Counted from the stretch's first letter, positions 27,358 to 37,100 are shown. The stretch is 64,000 bases of DNA from Tenacibaculum caenipelagi (GCF_004363005.1 NZ_SNYH01000002.1:577037-641036), one strand, 5' to 3'. Notes: generated by a model not told the origin, from the letters alone. Translations and numbers: made by a program.

Positions 27358-28061
27358 TAGAAATTAGCAACATATGTAAAAAGTTTGGTAAGGTTCAGGT
27401 ATTAGATCAGCTAGATTTAACAATAAATACTCAAGGTATTTTTGCGATATTAGGACCAAATGGATCTGGTAAAACCACCTTAATAAAAAGTATCTTAGGA
27501 ATGGTTTTATTAGACAAAGGAGATATAAAAATAAAAGGAAAGTCTGTTTTGCAACAGTTTGAATATAAAAAGGAGATAAGTTACTTGCCTCAGATAGCAA
27601 ATTTTCCCAATAATAATACTGTTAGCGAATTAATAAAATTGATTAAGAACCTACGTCCAAAGCCAACTAACGAACAAGAATTAATAGAAAGATTTGGTTT
27701 AGCTCCATTTTTAGATAAAAAATTAGGAAACCTATCAGGAGGAACCAAACAAAAAGTAAATATTGTGCTAACGTTTATGTTTGATAATGATCTTATTATT
27801 TTAGATGAACCTACCACAGGTTTAGATCCTATATCACTCATTACATTAAAAAAATTAATAGAAGAAGAAAAACAAAGAGGGAAAACAATATTAATAACCT
27901 CACACATAATGAGTTTTGTTGAAGAAGTAGCAGATGAAATAGTGTTTTTATTAGATGGAGAAATTTACTTTAAAGGCACAAAAGAGCAGCTATATAGCAA
28001 GACCAATAAACAAGATTTAGAACAAGCCATAGCTAACCTACTATTAATAAATCATGATTAA
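27354..28061 (+). CDS. nosF: NosF, ABC transporter ATPase
   Basis: This 235-residue ABC ATPase works with NosY and NosD in NosZ maturation. It has Walker A (GPNGSGKTT, near residue 35), the signature LSGGTKQKV, Walker B (LIILDEPTTGLDP) and the switch His in TSHIMSF. The start overlaps nosD by four bases and the end overlaps nosY by eight, so the three are translationally coupled. Confidence 0.94.
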   Translation: MIEISNICKKFGKVQVLDQLDLTINTQGIFAILGPNGSGKTTLIKSILGMVLLDKGDIKIKGKSVLQQFEYKKEISYLPQIANFPNNNTVSELIKLIKNLRPKPTNEQELIERFGLAPFLDKKLGNLSGGTKQKVNIVLTFMFDNDLIILDEPTTGLDPISLITLKKLIEEEKQRGKTILITSHIMSFVEEVADEIVFLLDGEIYFKGTKEQLYSKTNKQDLEQAIANLLLINHD

Positions 28062-28833
28062 AATTATAACTTACTGTTTTTTCGATTTGGTGAGAAGTAG
28101 ATGGAGTTATGTGTACTTCAGCTTTTATTTATTACTAAGTTTTGCATTACTATTTTTAAACAACGATACTTCAAAAGCGGTAATTTCATTAATGAATATT
28201 ATTACTGTATTAACACCGCTAATAGGAACCATATTCGGAGTAATGTATTACTATAATTCAAGAGAGTTTATTGAATTACTCTTGTCGCAGCCTATAAAAA
28301 GGTCTCACATTTTTATAGGACAATATTTAGGGGTCGCAATTTCGTTAAGCTTGAGTTTAATTTTAGGTTTAGGAATTCCGTTTTTATTATATGGTGTGTT
28401 GCAAGGTTCTACCTCTAATTTTTTAATACTGCTAACCGTAGGAAGCTTTTTAACATTCATATTTGTAGCACTGGCGTACAATATCGCTTTAACGCACGAA
28501 AACAAAATCAAAGGTTTTGGGTACGCTATATTAGTATGGTTACTAATGGCGGTTATTTACGATGGTGTATTTCTCATATCTCTAGTAATGTTTCAAGAAT
28601 ATCCGTTAGATAATGCATCACTTATAGCAACAGCATTCAACCCAATAGATCTATCAAGAATTCTCATATTATTAAAATTAGATATCTCAGCATTATTAGG
28701 ATATACGGGAGCGGTTTTTAAAAGTTTCTTCGGCACATCTTTGGGGTTAATAACGTCATTATTTGTATTAGTACTATGGGTAGTAATTCCAATATTCTTT
28801 ATTTATAGAAAAGCACAACGAAAGGATTTTTAA
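28054..28833 (+). CDS. nosY: NosY, ABC transporter permease
   Basis: This 259-residue membrane protein has six predicted transmembrane helices and belongs to the ABC-2 type permeases. NosY forms the membrane part of the NosDFY complex. The order D-F-Y with overlapping ends, and motifs such as YYYNSREFIELLLSQPIKR in the first cytoplasmic loop, are typical. It closes the core nos operon; a new -7 element lies 47 bases downstream. Confidence 0.93.
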   Translation: MIKIITYCFFDLVRSRWSYVYFSFYLLLSFALLFLNNDTSKAVISLMNIITVLTPLIGTIFGVMYYYNSREFIELLLSQPIKRSHIFIGQYLGVAISLSLSLILGLGIPFLLYGVLQGSTSNFLILLTVGSFLTFIFVALAYNIALTHENKIKGFGYAILVWLLMAVIYDGVFLISLVMFQEYPLDNASLIATAFNPIDLSRILILLKLDISALLGYTGAVFKSFFGTSLGLITSLFVLVLWVVIPIFFIYRKAQRKDF

Positions 28834-28879
28834 AGTGAAGAAAGAGCTGTTTTTTTTAAGTAGTTTGTGGTAGAAGCAG

Positions 28880-28887
28880 TAAATTTG
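28880..28887 (+). promoter_or_regulatory. -7 element upstream of the copper-linked gene pair
   Basis: TAAATTTG matches TAnnTTTG, 15 bases before the ATG at 28903. It would allow the next two genes to be expressed apart from nos. A correctly spaced -33 was not seen. Confidence 0.45.
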
Positions 28888-28902
28888 CAACCGAAAATAA
28901 TA

Positions 28903-29277
28903 ATGTTTTTGAAACAACAAATAGGCATATATACGTTAGTGTTTTTGTACATGGTTGCCATGTTACGACCTATAGCTCCTTTTGTTGAGTACGCAATAAA
29001 TTATGATTATATATCAAAAGTTTTGTGTATTAATAAAGATAAACCAGAGTTAAACTGTAATGGTAAATGTCAGTTGATGATGGAGCTTGAACAGCAACAA
29101 GATGATGATTATAAATCATTACGAATTTCTATGGAAGAATATCCAATAGGGTTTGTAAATATCTTAGCTATAGAATTAGAAGAAAAGAAATTTACTGAAA
29201 GGAAAGCATTATTTTCATTTAAGAAAAATTACCACTACTTACTTAACAAAGAAGTGTTTCATCCACCAATAGTTTAA
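28903..29277 (+). CDS. Membrane-anchored protein with a C-X9-C-X3-C motif
   Basis: This 124-residue protein has one N-terminal hydrophobic stretch (about 8-36) and a motif with Cys42, Cys52 and Cys56 (LCINKDKPELNCNGKC), followed by QLMMELEQQ. I recognise the NKDKPEL-C-N-G-K-C pattern from uncharacterised Bacteroidota proteins next to metal-related TonB receptors, but no function is known to me. The Cys/Met cluster just outside the membrane, between nosY and a copper-type receptor, suggests copper handling. I start it at the ATG at 28903 because a -7 element lies inside the longer frame from 28867. Confidence 0.7.
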   Translation: MFLKQQIGIYTLVFLYMVAMLRPIAPFVEYAINYDYISKVLCINKDKPELNCNGKCQLMMELEQQQDDDYKSLRISMEEYPIGFVNILAIELEEKKFTERKALFSFKKNYHYLLNKEVFHPPIV

Positions 29278-29307
29278 TTTTTTCATACAGTTTTTTTGCG
29301 CTATGAA

Positions 29308-29329
29308 CAATTCAAATGTTTTTGAATTG
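29308..29329 (+). other. Stem-loop in the leader of the copper receptor gene
   Basis: A perfect 9-bp stem (caattcaaa with tttgaattg) has a four-base loop and no T run, 46 bases before the receptor ATG. It is not terminator-like and could affect translation or mRNA stability. Confidence 0.35.
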
Positions 29330-29375
29330 GAAGGTGCTATTATGTAATTATGTAAAAAAATTAAACCCAATTTTA

Positions 29376-31460
29376 ATGAAAAATTTAGGATGGATGCTTC
29401 TTAGTATCTTCACTATAACTATGTCTGCACAACAAAAAAAAGACACAGTTAAACAACAAACAATACAATTAAACGAAGTAATCGTTAACGGAAAAATAAA
29501 AACAAACCCTGTTCACGCTACAGTAAAAAATGATTATCAAAAAAAGGTAATTCAACCTAAAAATGTAGCAGACTTATTTTCTGAAATTAACGGATTTTCA
29601 GTTATAAAAAGAGGAAACTATGCCATGGATCCAACATTTAGAGGTGCTGCTTACGAACAGCTAAATGTGATGTACGATGGAGGTACAAAAGCGGTGAATG
29701 CTTGTCCGAACAGAATGGATCCAATTACCACACATATCATTCCCGAAGAAATTTCAAAAATTGAAATTATCAAAGGCCCTTTTACAGTAAGATATGGTGC
29801 AACTTTTGGAGGTATCGTAAATATGGTTACCGAAAACCACAGGTTGTTAGATAACGGATTCCACGGAAAATTCTCATCAGGCTATGAGACGAATGGAAAT
29901 TCATTTGTAAATATGTTACAATTACAACACGTAGCCAACAAGTTTGATGTGGTAGGGAATGTAGGATATCGAAACTTTGGAGATTATAAGGATGGTAACA
30001 ATACGGAAGTCCCGTCATCTTTTACCAGTACCGATTACGGTATAAAGTTAGGTTATAATTTTACAGAAAATCAACGTTTACAAGCGCACTGGCGTCAATC
30101 GTTTGGTAGAGATATAAAGCACGCTGCCTTACCAATGGATACCGATTATGACAACAGTACAATTGTATCGTTAGATTACAAAGTAATAAATATTGGTAGC
30201 ACATTAAAAACAATTACAACAAAAGGTTTTTACAGCTATGTAGATCATTTAATGACGAATGAAAACCGACCAAATTTCAACATGGTTTTTGCTTCGTCAC
30301 CAGTAGAGTCAACTACTATCGGAGGTAAAGTAGAGTTTGAGTTTAATATGCATAAAGATTTTAATTTGTTTGTAGGAAGTGATATCAATAACATAAAACG
30401 AGAAGGAAATCGTACACGTACTATTAAAATGATGAATGGTACGATGCTACCAATGCCAATGGTTAAAGTAGATAAGATTTGGCAAGATGCTTATATAAAT
30501 GATGTAGGGGTATTTACCGAAGCAAAATTCAACTTAGCAGCTAAAACTATTTTAACTACAGGAGTTCGCGTAGATATTGTAAACGCAAAAGCAAAAGACT
30601 TAGAAGCTGATTTTGCTGCAATATATCCAGAGGTAAAAACAAATGAAACGAATGTAAGTGGTAATATTTCATTAAAACACGCATTTTCTAAAAAAGCAAT
30701 TTTAGAAGCAGCATTTGGTAGAGGTGCACGTACAGCAAACATGGCTGAGCGTTATATCAATCATTTTACTATAGGGTCAGATTCGTATGAATATTTAGGA
30801 AATCCATTGTTAAAACCAGAAGTAAACAATCAGTTTGAGTTAGGGTTAAAAGGAAAAATAGCATTGGACAAAAGCTTAAGATTGCACTATCAAACATCTG
30901 TGTTTTATTCAATTTTTGAAGACTATATTTCCGCGGTGGTAGATCCAACAATTCCACGAAAATTTATGCCTAATCAAAAACCTGAATTTACAAAAGTGTT
31001 TACCAATATAGAAGATGCTACCAAAAAAGGGTTTGAAATTGCAGCAAAATTAGAGGTGTTGAACGACTACTATTTACAAACAAAAGTGGCTTATGTAAAA
31101 ACAGAAAACAAGGATTTTGATGAATCGTTGCCATTAAATCCACCTTTTACATCAAAAATTTCTGTAGGAGTAGATAAAGAAAAATACTGGGCAAAGGCAC
31201 AATATAATATTGTATCGAAGCAAGAAAATATTGCACCTTCTTTTGGTGAAACTGTAACGAAGGGATACCAAATTTTTGATGTGAAATTAGGAGTTAAACC
31301 CTTAAATAAATTAACATTAGGGCTTGCTTGTTTAAATATGTTTGATGAAAATTATACGAACCATTTAAACTTCTCGTATAAAAACCAAGCAGATTTGCCA
31401 ATGACAAGAATTAACGAACCAGGAAGGAATTTTACAGCTTTTTTGCAGTATAAGTTTTAG
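29376..31460 (+). CDS. TonB-dependent copper receptor (OprC/NosA-like)
   Basis: This 694-residue outer-membrane receptor has a signal peptide (to about SAQ19), a plug domain (about 30-160) and a 22-strand type barrel ending in YKF. It carries CPNRM (Cys110 to Met114) in the plug and HLM (His291, Met293) in the barrel. OprC of Pseudomonas binds copper through the same CxxxM and HxM pair (Cys143, Met147, His323, Met325); the Cys-to-His spacing is 180 there and 181 here. NosA, a related protein, supports N2O reductase in P. stutzeri. Placement behind nosDFY supports copper supply for NosZ. I chose the ATG at 29376 since it starts the signal peptide; a longer frame from 29316 does not. Confidence 0.9.
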   Translation: MKNLGWMLLSIFTITMSAQQKKDTVKQQTIQLNEVIVNGKIKTNPVHATVKNDYQKKVIQPKNVADLFSEINGFSVIKRGNYAMDPTFRGAAYEQLNVMYDGGTKAVNACPNRMDPITTHIIPEEISKIEIIKGPFTVRYGATFGGIVNMVTENHRLLDNGFHGKFSSGYETNGNSFVNMLQLQHVANKFDVVGNVGYRNFGDYKDGNNTEVPSSFTSTDYGIKLGYNFTENQRLQAHWRQSFGRDIKHAALPMDTDYDNSTIVSLDYKVINIGSTLKTITTKGFYSYVDHLMTNENRPNFNMVFASSPVESTTIGGKVEFEFNMHKDFNLFVGSDINNIKREGNRTRTIKMMNGTMLPMPMVKVDKIWQDAYINDVGVFTEAKFNLAAKTILTTGVRVDIVNAKAKDLEADFAAIYPEVKTNETNVSGNISLKHAFSKKAILEAAFGRGARTANMAERYINHFTIGSDSYEYLGNPLLKPEVNNQFELGLKGKIALDKSLRLHYQTSVFYSIFEDYISAVVDPTIPRKFMPNQKPEFTKVFTNIEDATKKGFEIAAKLEVLNDYYLQTKVAYVKTENKDFDESLPLNPPFTSKISVGVDKEKYWAKAQYNIVSKQENIAPSFGETVTKGYQIFDVKLGVKPLNKLTLGLACLNMFDENYTNHLNFSYKNQADLPMTRINEPGRNFTAFLQYKF

Positions 31461-31523
31461 TTTTTGTGTAAGGATGTTTAATTTTGATGACAAATTAGAG
31501 AAATTAATCACTAAAATAATAGT

Positions 31524-32066
31524 ATGAAGAAATCAATTTTATCAATTATCGTGTTTGCTGTTGTCCTTGTATTTTCTAATGAAGTAACAGCTCAAAAATT
31601 CGCAAAATTAGATAAAAGTCCTATGGATGCTTCAACGTATCCTGAGATCTATAGAGTTTCAGACAAAAAGGCGAAAGTTATTTATGGGAGACCACAATTA
31701 AAGAAAAGGTCATTAGCAAAACTGGCTCCAGTGGGAAAAGTATGGAGAACAGGGGCTAACGAAGCTACAGAAATTACGTTTTATAATGATGTAATCTTTG
31801 GAGGAAAAGAGGTAAAAGCAGGAACATATAGCTTGTTTACTATTCCAGGAGAAAAAGAGTGGACAGTTATTTTAAATACAGCAATAAATGTTTGGGGTGC
31901 TTTTTCTTATAACGAATCGGATGATGTAGTACGCGTAACAGGAAAAGTTTCTAAAACAGCAAAACCTATAGAGGTTTTTTCTATTGTTTTTGAAGGAGAA
32001 GGAGATGCTTTTAACATGTATTTAGGGTGGAGTAATGTTGTAGTTACTGTACCGATTAAGGGATAA
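31524..32066 (+). CDS. DUF2911 secreted protein
   Basis: This 180-residue protein has a signal peptide (to about TAQ24) and a DUF2911 domain over about residues 35-175. Typical conserved pieces are VIYGRPQLKKRS, VWRTGANEATEITF and AGTYSLFTIP. The family is widespread in Bacteroidota and probably periplasmic; its function is unknown. It lies 63 bases after the copper receptor with no terminator between, so read-through is possible. A terminator follows. Confidence 0.88.
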   Translation: MKKSILSIIVFAVVLVFSNEVTAQKFAKLDKSPMDASTYPEIYRVSDKKAKVIYGRPQLKKRSLAKLAPVGKVWRTGANEATEITFYNDVIFGGKEVKAGTYSLFTIPGEKEWTVILNTAINVWGAFSYNESDDVVRVTGKVSKTAKPIEVFSIVFEGEGDAFNMYLGWSNVVVTVPIKG

Positions 32067-32083
32067 TTACAATTAAATATATA

Positions 32084-32113
32084 AAAAACAGGCATTCTAT
32101 ATGCCTGTTTTTT
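32084..32113 (+). terminator. Terminator after the DUF2911 gene
   Basis: The stem aaaacaggcat (32085-32095) pairs with atgcctgtttt (32101-32111) and is followed by T residues. Confidence 0.85.
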
Positions 32114-32176
32114 GGTGGATTATATTGAAGTTTACAAAGAAAGATAACCAAAGCTTCAACAAAACATTAAGAAAGT

Positions 32177-32193
32177 TGGCATGATGATTGTTT
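32177..32193 (+). promoter_or_regulatory. Candidate sigma-54 promoter before the beta-barrel gene
   Basis: TGGCATG, four bases, then TTGTTT resembles the RpoN -24/-12 consensus, with GG and GT ten bases apart. It is 31 bases before the ATG and nearly repeats the element at 8836. Confidence 0.45.
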
Positions 32194-32223
32194 CAAAGCT
32201 TTTCTATATAAATTAAAATTATT

Positions 32224-32769
32224 ATGATGAAAAAAACAGTACTTGTGATTTTATGTATAATCGCATTTTCAGGAGTTAAAGCACAACAAGTTAAATTTGG
32301 AGTTAAAGCAGGATTGAATGTTGCTACAATCCATGGAGATAACTTAAATACTGATTCGAGATTAGGGCTTCATGCAGGTGGATTAGTGGAATTGAAATTA
32401 TCAGATTCATTTTCTATTCAACCTGAAGTTTTGTACTCACAAATGGGTACAGAAAACGATGCTAATAAATTAAAAATAGATTATATTTCGTTACCAGTCA
32501 TGGCTAAATATTATATTGTTGATGGTTTTTCCCTTGAGGTAGGTCCTCAAATATCTTTTTTAGTAGATGATGTTGTAAAAACAAATGATGGTGGAAGCTT
32601 AGACCCAGATATAGAAAACTATGATTTAAGCGCAAACCTTGGTTTAGGTTACCAATTTAAACAAGGCTTATTTGTACAAACACGATATAATTTAGGACTA
32701 ACAGCAATTCAAGAAAATCCGGATATTAAAAACGGTTCTTTTCAAATTTCTGTTGGATATCAGTTTTAA
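32224..32769 (+). CDS. Small outer-membrane beta-barrel protein (PorT-like)
   Basis: This 181-residue protein has a signal peptide (to about KAQ20) and an eight-strand beta-barrel pattern of the OMP_b-brl / PorT-like family, which is frequent in Bacteroidota. It opens with VKFGVKAGLNVATI and ends in an aromatic-terminated strand (VGYQF). The function of these small barrels is usually unknown. Resemblance to PorT of the T9SS is at the fold level only. A sigma-54-like promoter lies upstream, suggesting stress- or envelope-linked expression. Confidence 0.85.
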   Translation: MMKKTVLVILCIIAFSGVKAQQVKFGVKAGLNVATIHGDNLNTDSRLGLHAGGLVELKLSDSFSIQPEVLYSQMGTENDANKLKIDYISLPVMAKYYIVDGFSLEVGPQISFLVDDVVKTNDGGSLDPDIENYDLSANLGLGYQFKQGLFVQTRYNLGLTAIQENPDIKNGSFQISVGYQF

Positions 32770-32775
32770 CAATAC

Positions 32776-32803
32776 AAAAAACCTCTCAAAAGAGAGGTTT
32801 TTT
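32776..32803. terminator. Bidirectional terminator
   Basis: A 12-bp stem (aaaaaacctctc with gagaggtttttt) has a 4-base loop. It lies between the convergent beta-barrel and methyltransferase-like genes and has A/T tails on both sides. Confidence 0.85.
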
Positions 32804-32815
32804 ATTAAACAGTAT

Positions 32816-33817
32816 TTACTTTTCTAAAGAGTATTTTAACTGAACATCTGAATCCATTTGGTAAGTGTAAACAATTGAATTAAAGTGAAAAGGATGCTCA
32901 ATCCCCATTTCAAGTGGAATTGTTAAAGAAGACTCATTTCTTGTTAGCCAAATATTACCATAAACATGTACCAATGTGTCAAGTATTAAGTAATTGTACT
33001 GTTCAATATTTAATGATTTTATAGCTATTTTTTTATTTGGAAGTTGACCAGGAGCTATTGTGTCTACTGTATTTAATGCAATGGCTTTCCTAACATCAAT
33101 AATGGTGTCAATTTCTTCAGTTATGTGTCTGGAATCAGCAATTGGATTAACCGATAAGCTCATTTTTATCAACACATTTTCTGGAATTACAGCTACACCT
33201 TCTGATAGTTGAGGTAGTAGATTAAATAAAATAGGAACATAGCATTCTCTATATAACAAAGCATCTAACGTTTCACTAAACAGTATATGATACTTTTCTG
33301 CTTCCGGAATGTTAAAAGTAACGGCATCAGCAGTATAATAGTTTGTTACATAATTGGTAAGCTCTAATTTTTGAATAAGGTTTTTCGCATATTCTAGAGA
33401 CTTATCATTAATTTCTAATAACGAAAATTGTACTTCTTCAGGGCTAAAATGTGGAGTAATTAAAGTAACAAATGGAGCATAGGGCCCACAACCAGCATAA
33501 AAAACCTGAATAGTTTCATCAGGGTGATGTTGCTGCTTTTCTTTAATAGCCATTATCATGGCTTTTAAAAATTTTACAGTTCGTTTATAATCTAATAAAC
33601 ATTGAGCAGCATGATTAAGTCCAAGCGCTTTTCCTTTTGCTGTCGTTACAGCTGCAAGATGTTCAATATTATTATCAAATCCAGTTAATTGAGTTAGCTC
33701 TCGAAAATAAGTGTGTATTTCATTAATCAGGTTCTCAACTTCTGCTTGTTGAGTATTACTTTTAAGTAAAGTTGATACTTTTTCTTTAATATTGATAGCA
33801 GTTGCGTTTTTGTTCAT
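32816..33817 (-). CDS. Class I SAM-methyltransferase-like protein
   Basis: In this 333-residue protein the centre looks like a Rossmann methyltransferase: VFYAGCGPYAPFVTL (about 104-118, a GxGxxxP variant of motif I), then SLLEINDKSLEYAK with the acidic ribose contact, and YTADAVTF. ILFSETLDALLYRE is reminiscent of the double-E region of protein arginine methyltransferases. The N-terminal 90 residues are helical; the C-terminal part is beta-rich, also PRMT-like. Similar proteins are annotated loosely in flavobacteria, and neither substrate nor activity can be confirmed here. It is a single gene divergent from leuS. Confidence 0.55.
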   Translation of the reverse strand: MNKNATAINIKEKVSTLLKSNTQQAEVENLINEIHTYFRELTQLTGFDNNIEHLAAVTTAKGKALGLNHAAQCLLDYKRTVKFLKAMIMAIKEKQQHHPDETIQVFYAGCGPYAPFVTLITPHFSPEEVQFSLLEINDKSLEYAKNLIQKLELTNYVTNYYTADAVTFNIPEAEKYHILFSETLDALLYRECYVPILFNLLPQLSEGVAVIPENVLIKMSLSVNPIADSRHITEEIDTIIDVRKAIALNTVDTIAPGQLPNKKIAIKSLNIEQYNYLILDTLVHVYGNIWLTRNESSLTIPLEMGIEHPFHFNSIVYTYQMDSDVQLKYSLEK

Positions 33818-33969
33818 AGTTGGTTAGTAAATAACTTGTTAGTTGTAATCTGAACTAAAAATAGAATATTTATCTGGTTAAAAACGAGTGGTAACCTTCT
33901 TATTTTTAAAATCATATTTTTCAGAAGTATAAAAATTTACGGATGCTTTCTACTTCCAATCAATAACTG

Positions 33970-33977
33970 TAAATTTG
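33970..33977 (+). promoter_or_regulatory. -7 element for leuS
   Basis: TAAATTTG matches TAnnTTTG; transcription would begin near 33983. The leader to the leuS ATG (34104) would be about 120 bases and would contain the palindromic repeat at 33992-34088. Confidence 0.45.
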
Positions 33978-33991
33978 CAGCTTCAAAATCA

Positions 33992-34088
33992 CGTCATTGC
34001 GAAATGCTACATTGAGCGTAGTCGAAATGAAAGTGAAGCAATCTTATTGAAAAGATTACTTTGTTATTATCATTCCTCGTAATGACAG
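33992..34088. repeat. MITE/REP-like palindromic repeat in the leuS leader
   Basis: A 97-base element is bounded by inverted ends: cgtcattgcga at 33992-34002 and tcgtaatgaca at 34077-34087. It has an inner inverted repeat (aagcaatctt with aagattactt, about 34036-34060). Elements with CGTCATTGCGA ends and a GAAGCAATCT core are scattered through many flavobacterial genomes as short non-coding repeats. Only this copy was seen in the window. Transcribed, it would fold into a long hairpin that ends about 15 bases before the leuS start. Confidence 0.65.
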
Positions 34089-34103
34089 GAATAAACTAAA
34101 AGA

Positions 34104-37100
34104 ATGCAATACAATCACCAAGAGATAGAAAAAAAGTGGCAAAAGTACTGGGCAGATCAAGGTACATTTAAAGCTGAAAATAATTCTGATAAACCAAAAT
34201 ATTATGTGTTAGACATGTTTCCTTATCCTTCAGGAGCAGGATTACACGTTGGGCATCCGTTAGGGTATATCGCATCCGATATTTATGCTCGTTACAAGCG
34301 TCATAAAGGGTTTAATGTATTGCATCCACAAGGATATGATTCTTTCGGATTACCTGCTGAACAATATGCAATTCAAACAGGACAGCATCCAGCAATTACT
34401 ACTGAAACGAATATCAAAACCTATCGTCGTCAGTTAGACAATATTGGATTTTCATTCGATTGGTCTCGCGAAGTTCGTACTTCGAATCCTGAGTATTACA
34501 AATGGACACAGTGGATTTTTATTCAACTATTCAACTCTTGGTATAATAAAGATACTGATAAAGCAGAAGATATTGCAACCTTAGTAGCTAAATTTGAAGC
34601 AGAAGGGAACGCGAACGTAAACGCAGTTTCTGATGAAGATATTAGGCTGTTTTCTGCCGAAGAATGGAAGAGCTTCTCTGAGAAAGAACAACAAGAAATA
34701 CTATTACAATACCGTTTAACATTCTTATCTGATACCGAAGTAAACTGGTGTCCAGCTTTAGGAACGGTATTAGCAAACGATGAAATTGTAAACGGAGTTT
34801 CAGAACGTGGAGGACATCCAGTAGTTCGTAAGAAAATGACCCAGTGGTCTATGCGAATTTCTGCGTATGCACAACGTTTGTTAGACGGATTACAAAATAT
34901 CGATTGGCCACAACCATTAAAAGATTCTCAAACCAACTGGATTGGTCGCTCACAAGGTGCCATGGTTTCTTTCGATGTTGATGGACATGATGCTAAAATA
35001 GATGTGTTTACGACACGTCCTGATACCATTTTCGGAGTGTCTTTTATGACCTTGGCTCCAGAGCATGACTTAGTGAAGCGAATCGCTTCTGATGAGCAAA
35101 GAAAGGCTGTTGAGGAATACATAGAGGCAACAGCAAAACGTTCAGAACGCGATCGTATGGCTGATGTAAAAACTATCTCGGGAGTGTTTACTGGTGCGTA
35201 TGCGTTGCATCCATTTACAGGAAAACAAGTACCAATTTGGATTGGTGATTACGTATTAGCGAGTTACGGTACGGGAGCAGTTATGGCGGTACCATGTGGT
35301 GACCAACGTGATTACGATTTTGCAAAATACTTCGGGTTAGAGATTCCAAATATTTTTGCTGATGTTGATATTTCTGAAAAAGCAAACGATGCTAAAGACG
35401 GAATCAAATTAGCGAACTCTGATTTCTTAGACGGTTTAAACTATAACAAAGGAATGAAAACCGTAATCTACGAATTGGAAAAGCGTGGTATTGGTTATGG
35501 GAAAATAAACTATCGTTTACGTGATGCTGTATTTAGTCGTCAACGTTATTGGGGAGAACCATTCCCAGTATACTATAAAGATGGAATGCCTCAAATGATT
35601 GATGCAAAGCATTTACCAATTGTATTACCTGAAGTTGAAAAATACTTACCTACTGAAGATGGAAAACCACCATTAGGAAATGCAGATGTTTGGGCATGGG
35701 ACACAACAACAAACACTGTTGTTGAAAATAACAAAATTAACAACGAAACTGTTTTCCCTCTTGAACTAAACACCATGCCAGGGTGGGCAGGAAGTTCTTG
35801 GTATTTTAACCGTTATATGGATTCGAATAACGAAGGAGAATTTGTAAGTAAAGAAGTGGTTGACTATTGGAAAGAAGTAGATTTATATATCGGAGGTTCT
35901 GAACACGCTACAGGACACTTATTATATGCACGTTTTTGGCAAAAATTCTTATTTGATAGAGGATTGTTACCTGTTGATGAGTTTGCAAAAAAACTCATCA
36001 ACCAAGGAATGATTTTAGGAACTTCTGCTTTTGTGTATAGAGTTGATTATGTTGGAGGATATAATCCCCAAAAAATAAACGGACTTCCTACTTTGACTAA
36101 TCCTATTTATGTAAGTTATGGTTTTATTGAAAAATTTAAAGAACTATATAGTTTCTTGGTAGAGAATCCAAAAATACCAAATGATGAAAAGTTGAAGTTT
36201 ATACATAATGGTGGTTATACAGGTTTGTTTGAACTTCTATTAGCAGAAACACCTATTTATGATGTTGAACTTAATCAAAACCAGCAGAGTGTTTTAAGGA
36301 CTTTCATAGAAATATTTAAAACAGTTGAAAAAGACATTTATAATCATAATGCTGAAATTACAGTAGATGGATTAAAATTTTCTCCAATTCATACAGATGT
36401 TTCTTTTGTAAATGCTTCTGATGAATTAGATATTGAAGGATTTAAAAACTGGAGAGAAGAATTTAAAGATGCAGAATTCATTTTAGAAGATGGTAAATAT
36501 ATTGTAGGTAGAGAAGTCGAAAAAATGTCGAAATCGAAATACAATGTGGTGAATCCAGATTTAATTTGTGAAGAATACGGAGCGGATAGTTTACGTTTAT
36601 TCGAAATGTTCTTAGGTCCGTTAGAGCAAACCAAGCCTTGGAAAACTTCAGGTATTTCAGGAGTGTATTCTTTCCTTAAGAAATTATGGAAATTATTTGC
36701 TGACGAAAACGGTATCAACGTTTCAGACGAAGAACCAACTAAAGAAGAATTAAAAACATTACATAAAACAATAAAGAAAGTAGAAGAAGATATTGAGAAC
36801 TTCTCGTTCAATACGTCAGTTTCTACCTTTATGATTGCAGTAAACGAGTTAACAGCACTAAAATGTAACAAACGTGCTATTTTAGAGCCGTTGTTAGTGT
36901 TAATTTCTCCTTATGCACCACATATTGCAGAAGAATTATGGAGTCAGTTAGGACACAGTGAGTCTATTTCAACAGTAGCTTTTCCAAAATTTGAAGAGAA
37001 GCATTTAGTTGAAAGTTCTAAGAACTATCCGGTTTCTTTCAATGGTAAAATGCGATTTACCTTAGAATTACCGTTAGATATGAGCAAAGACGAAATAGAA

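Noticed and set aside
28867..28902. Longer start for the Cys-motif membrane protein
   Set aside because: A -7 element sits within these codons and the extra residues precede the membrane helix without conserved features.
29316..29375. Upstream start for the copper receptor
   Set aside because: The frame begins within a stem-loop and masks the signal peptide that starts at 29376.
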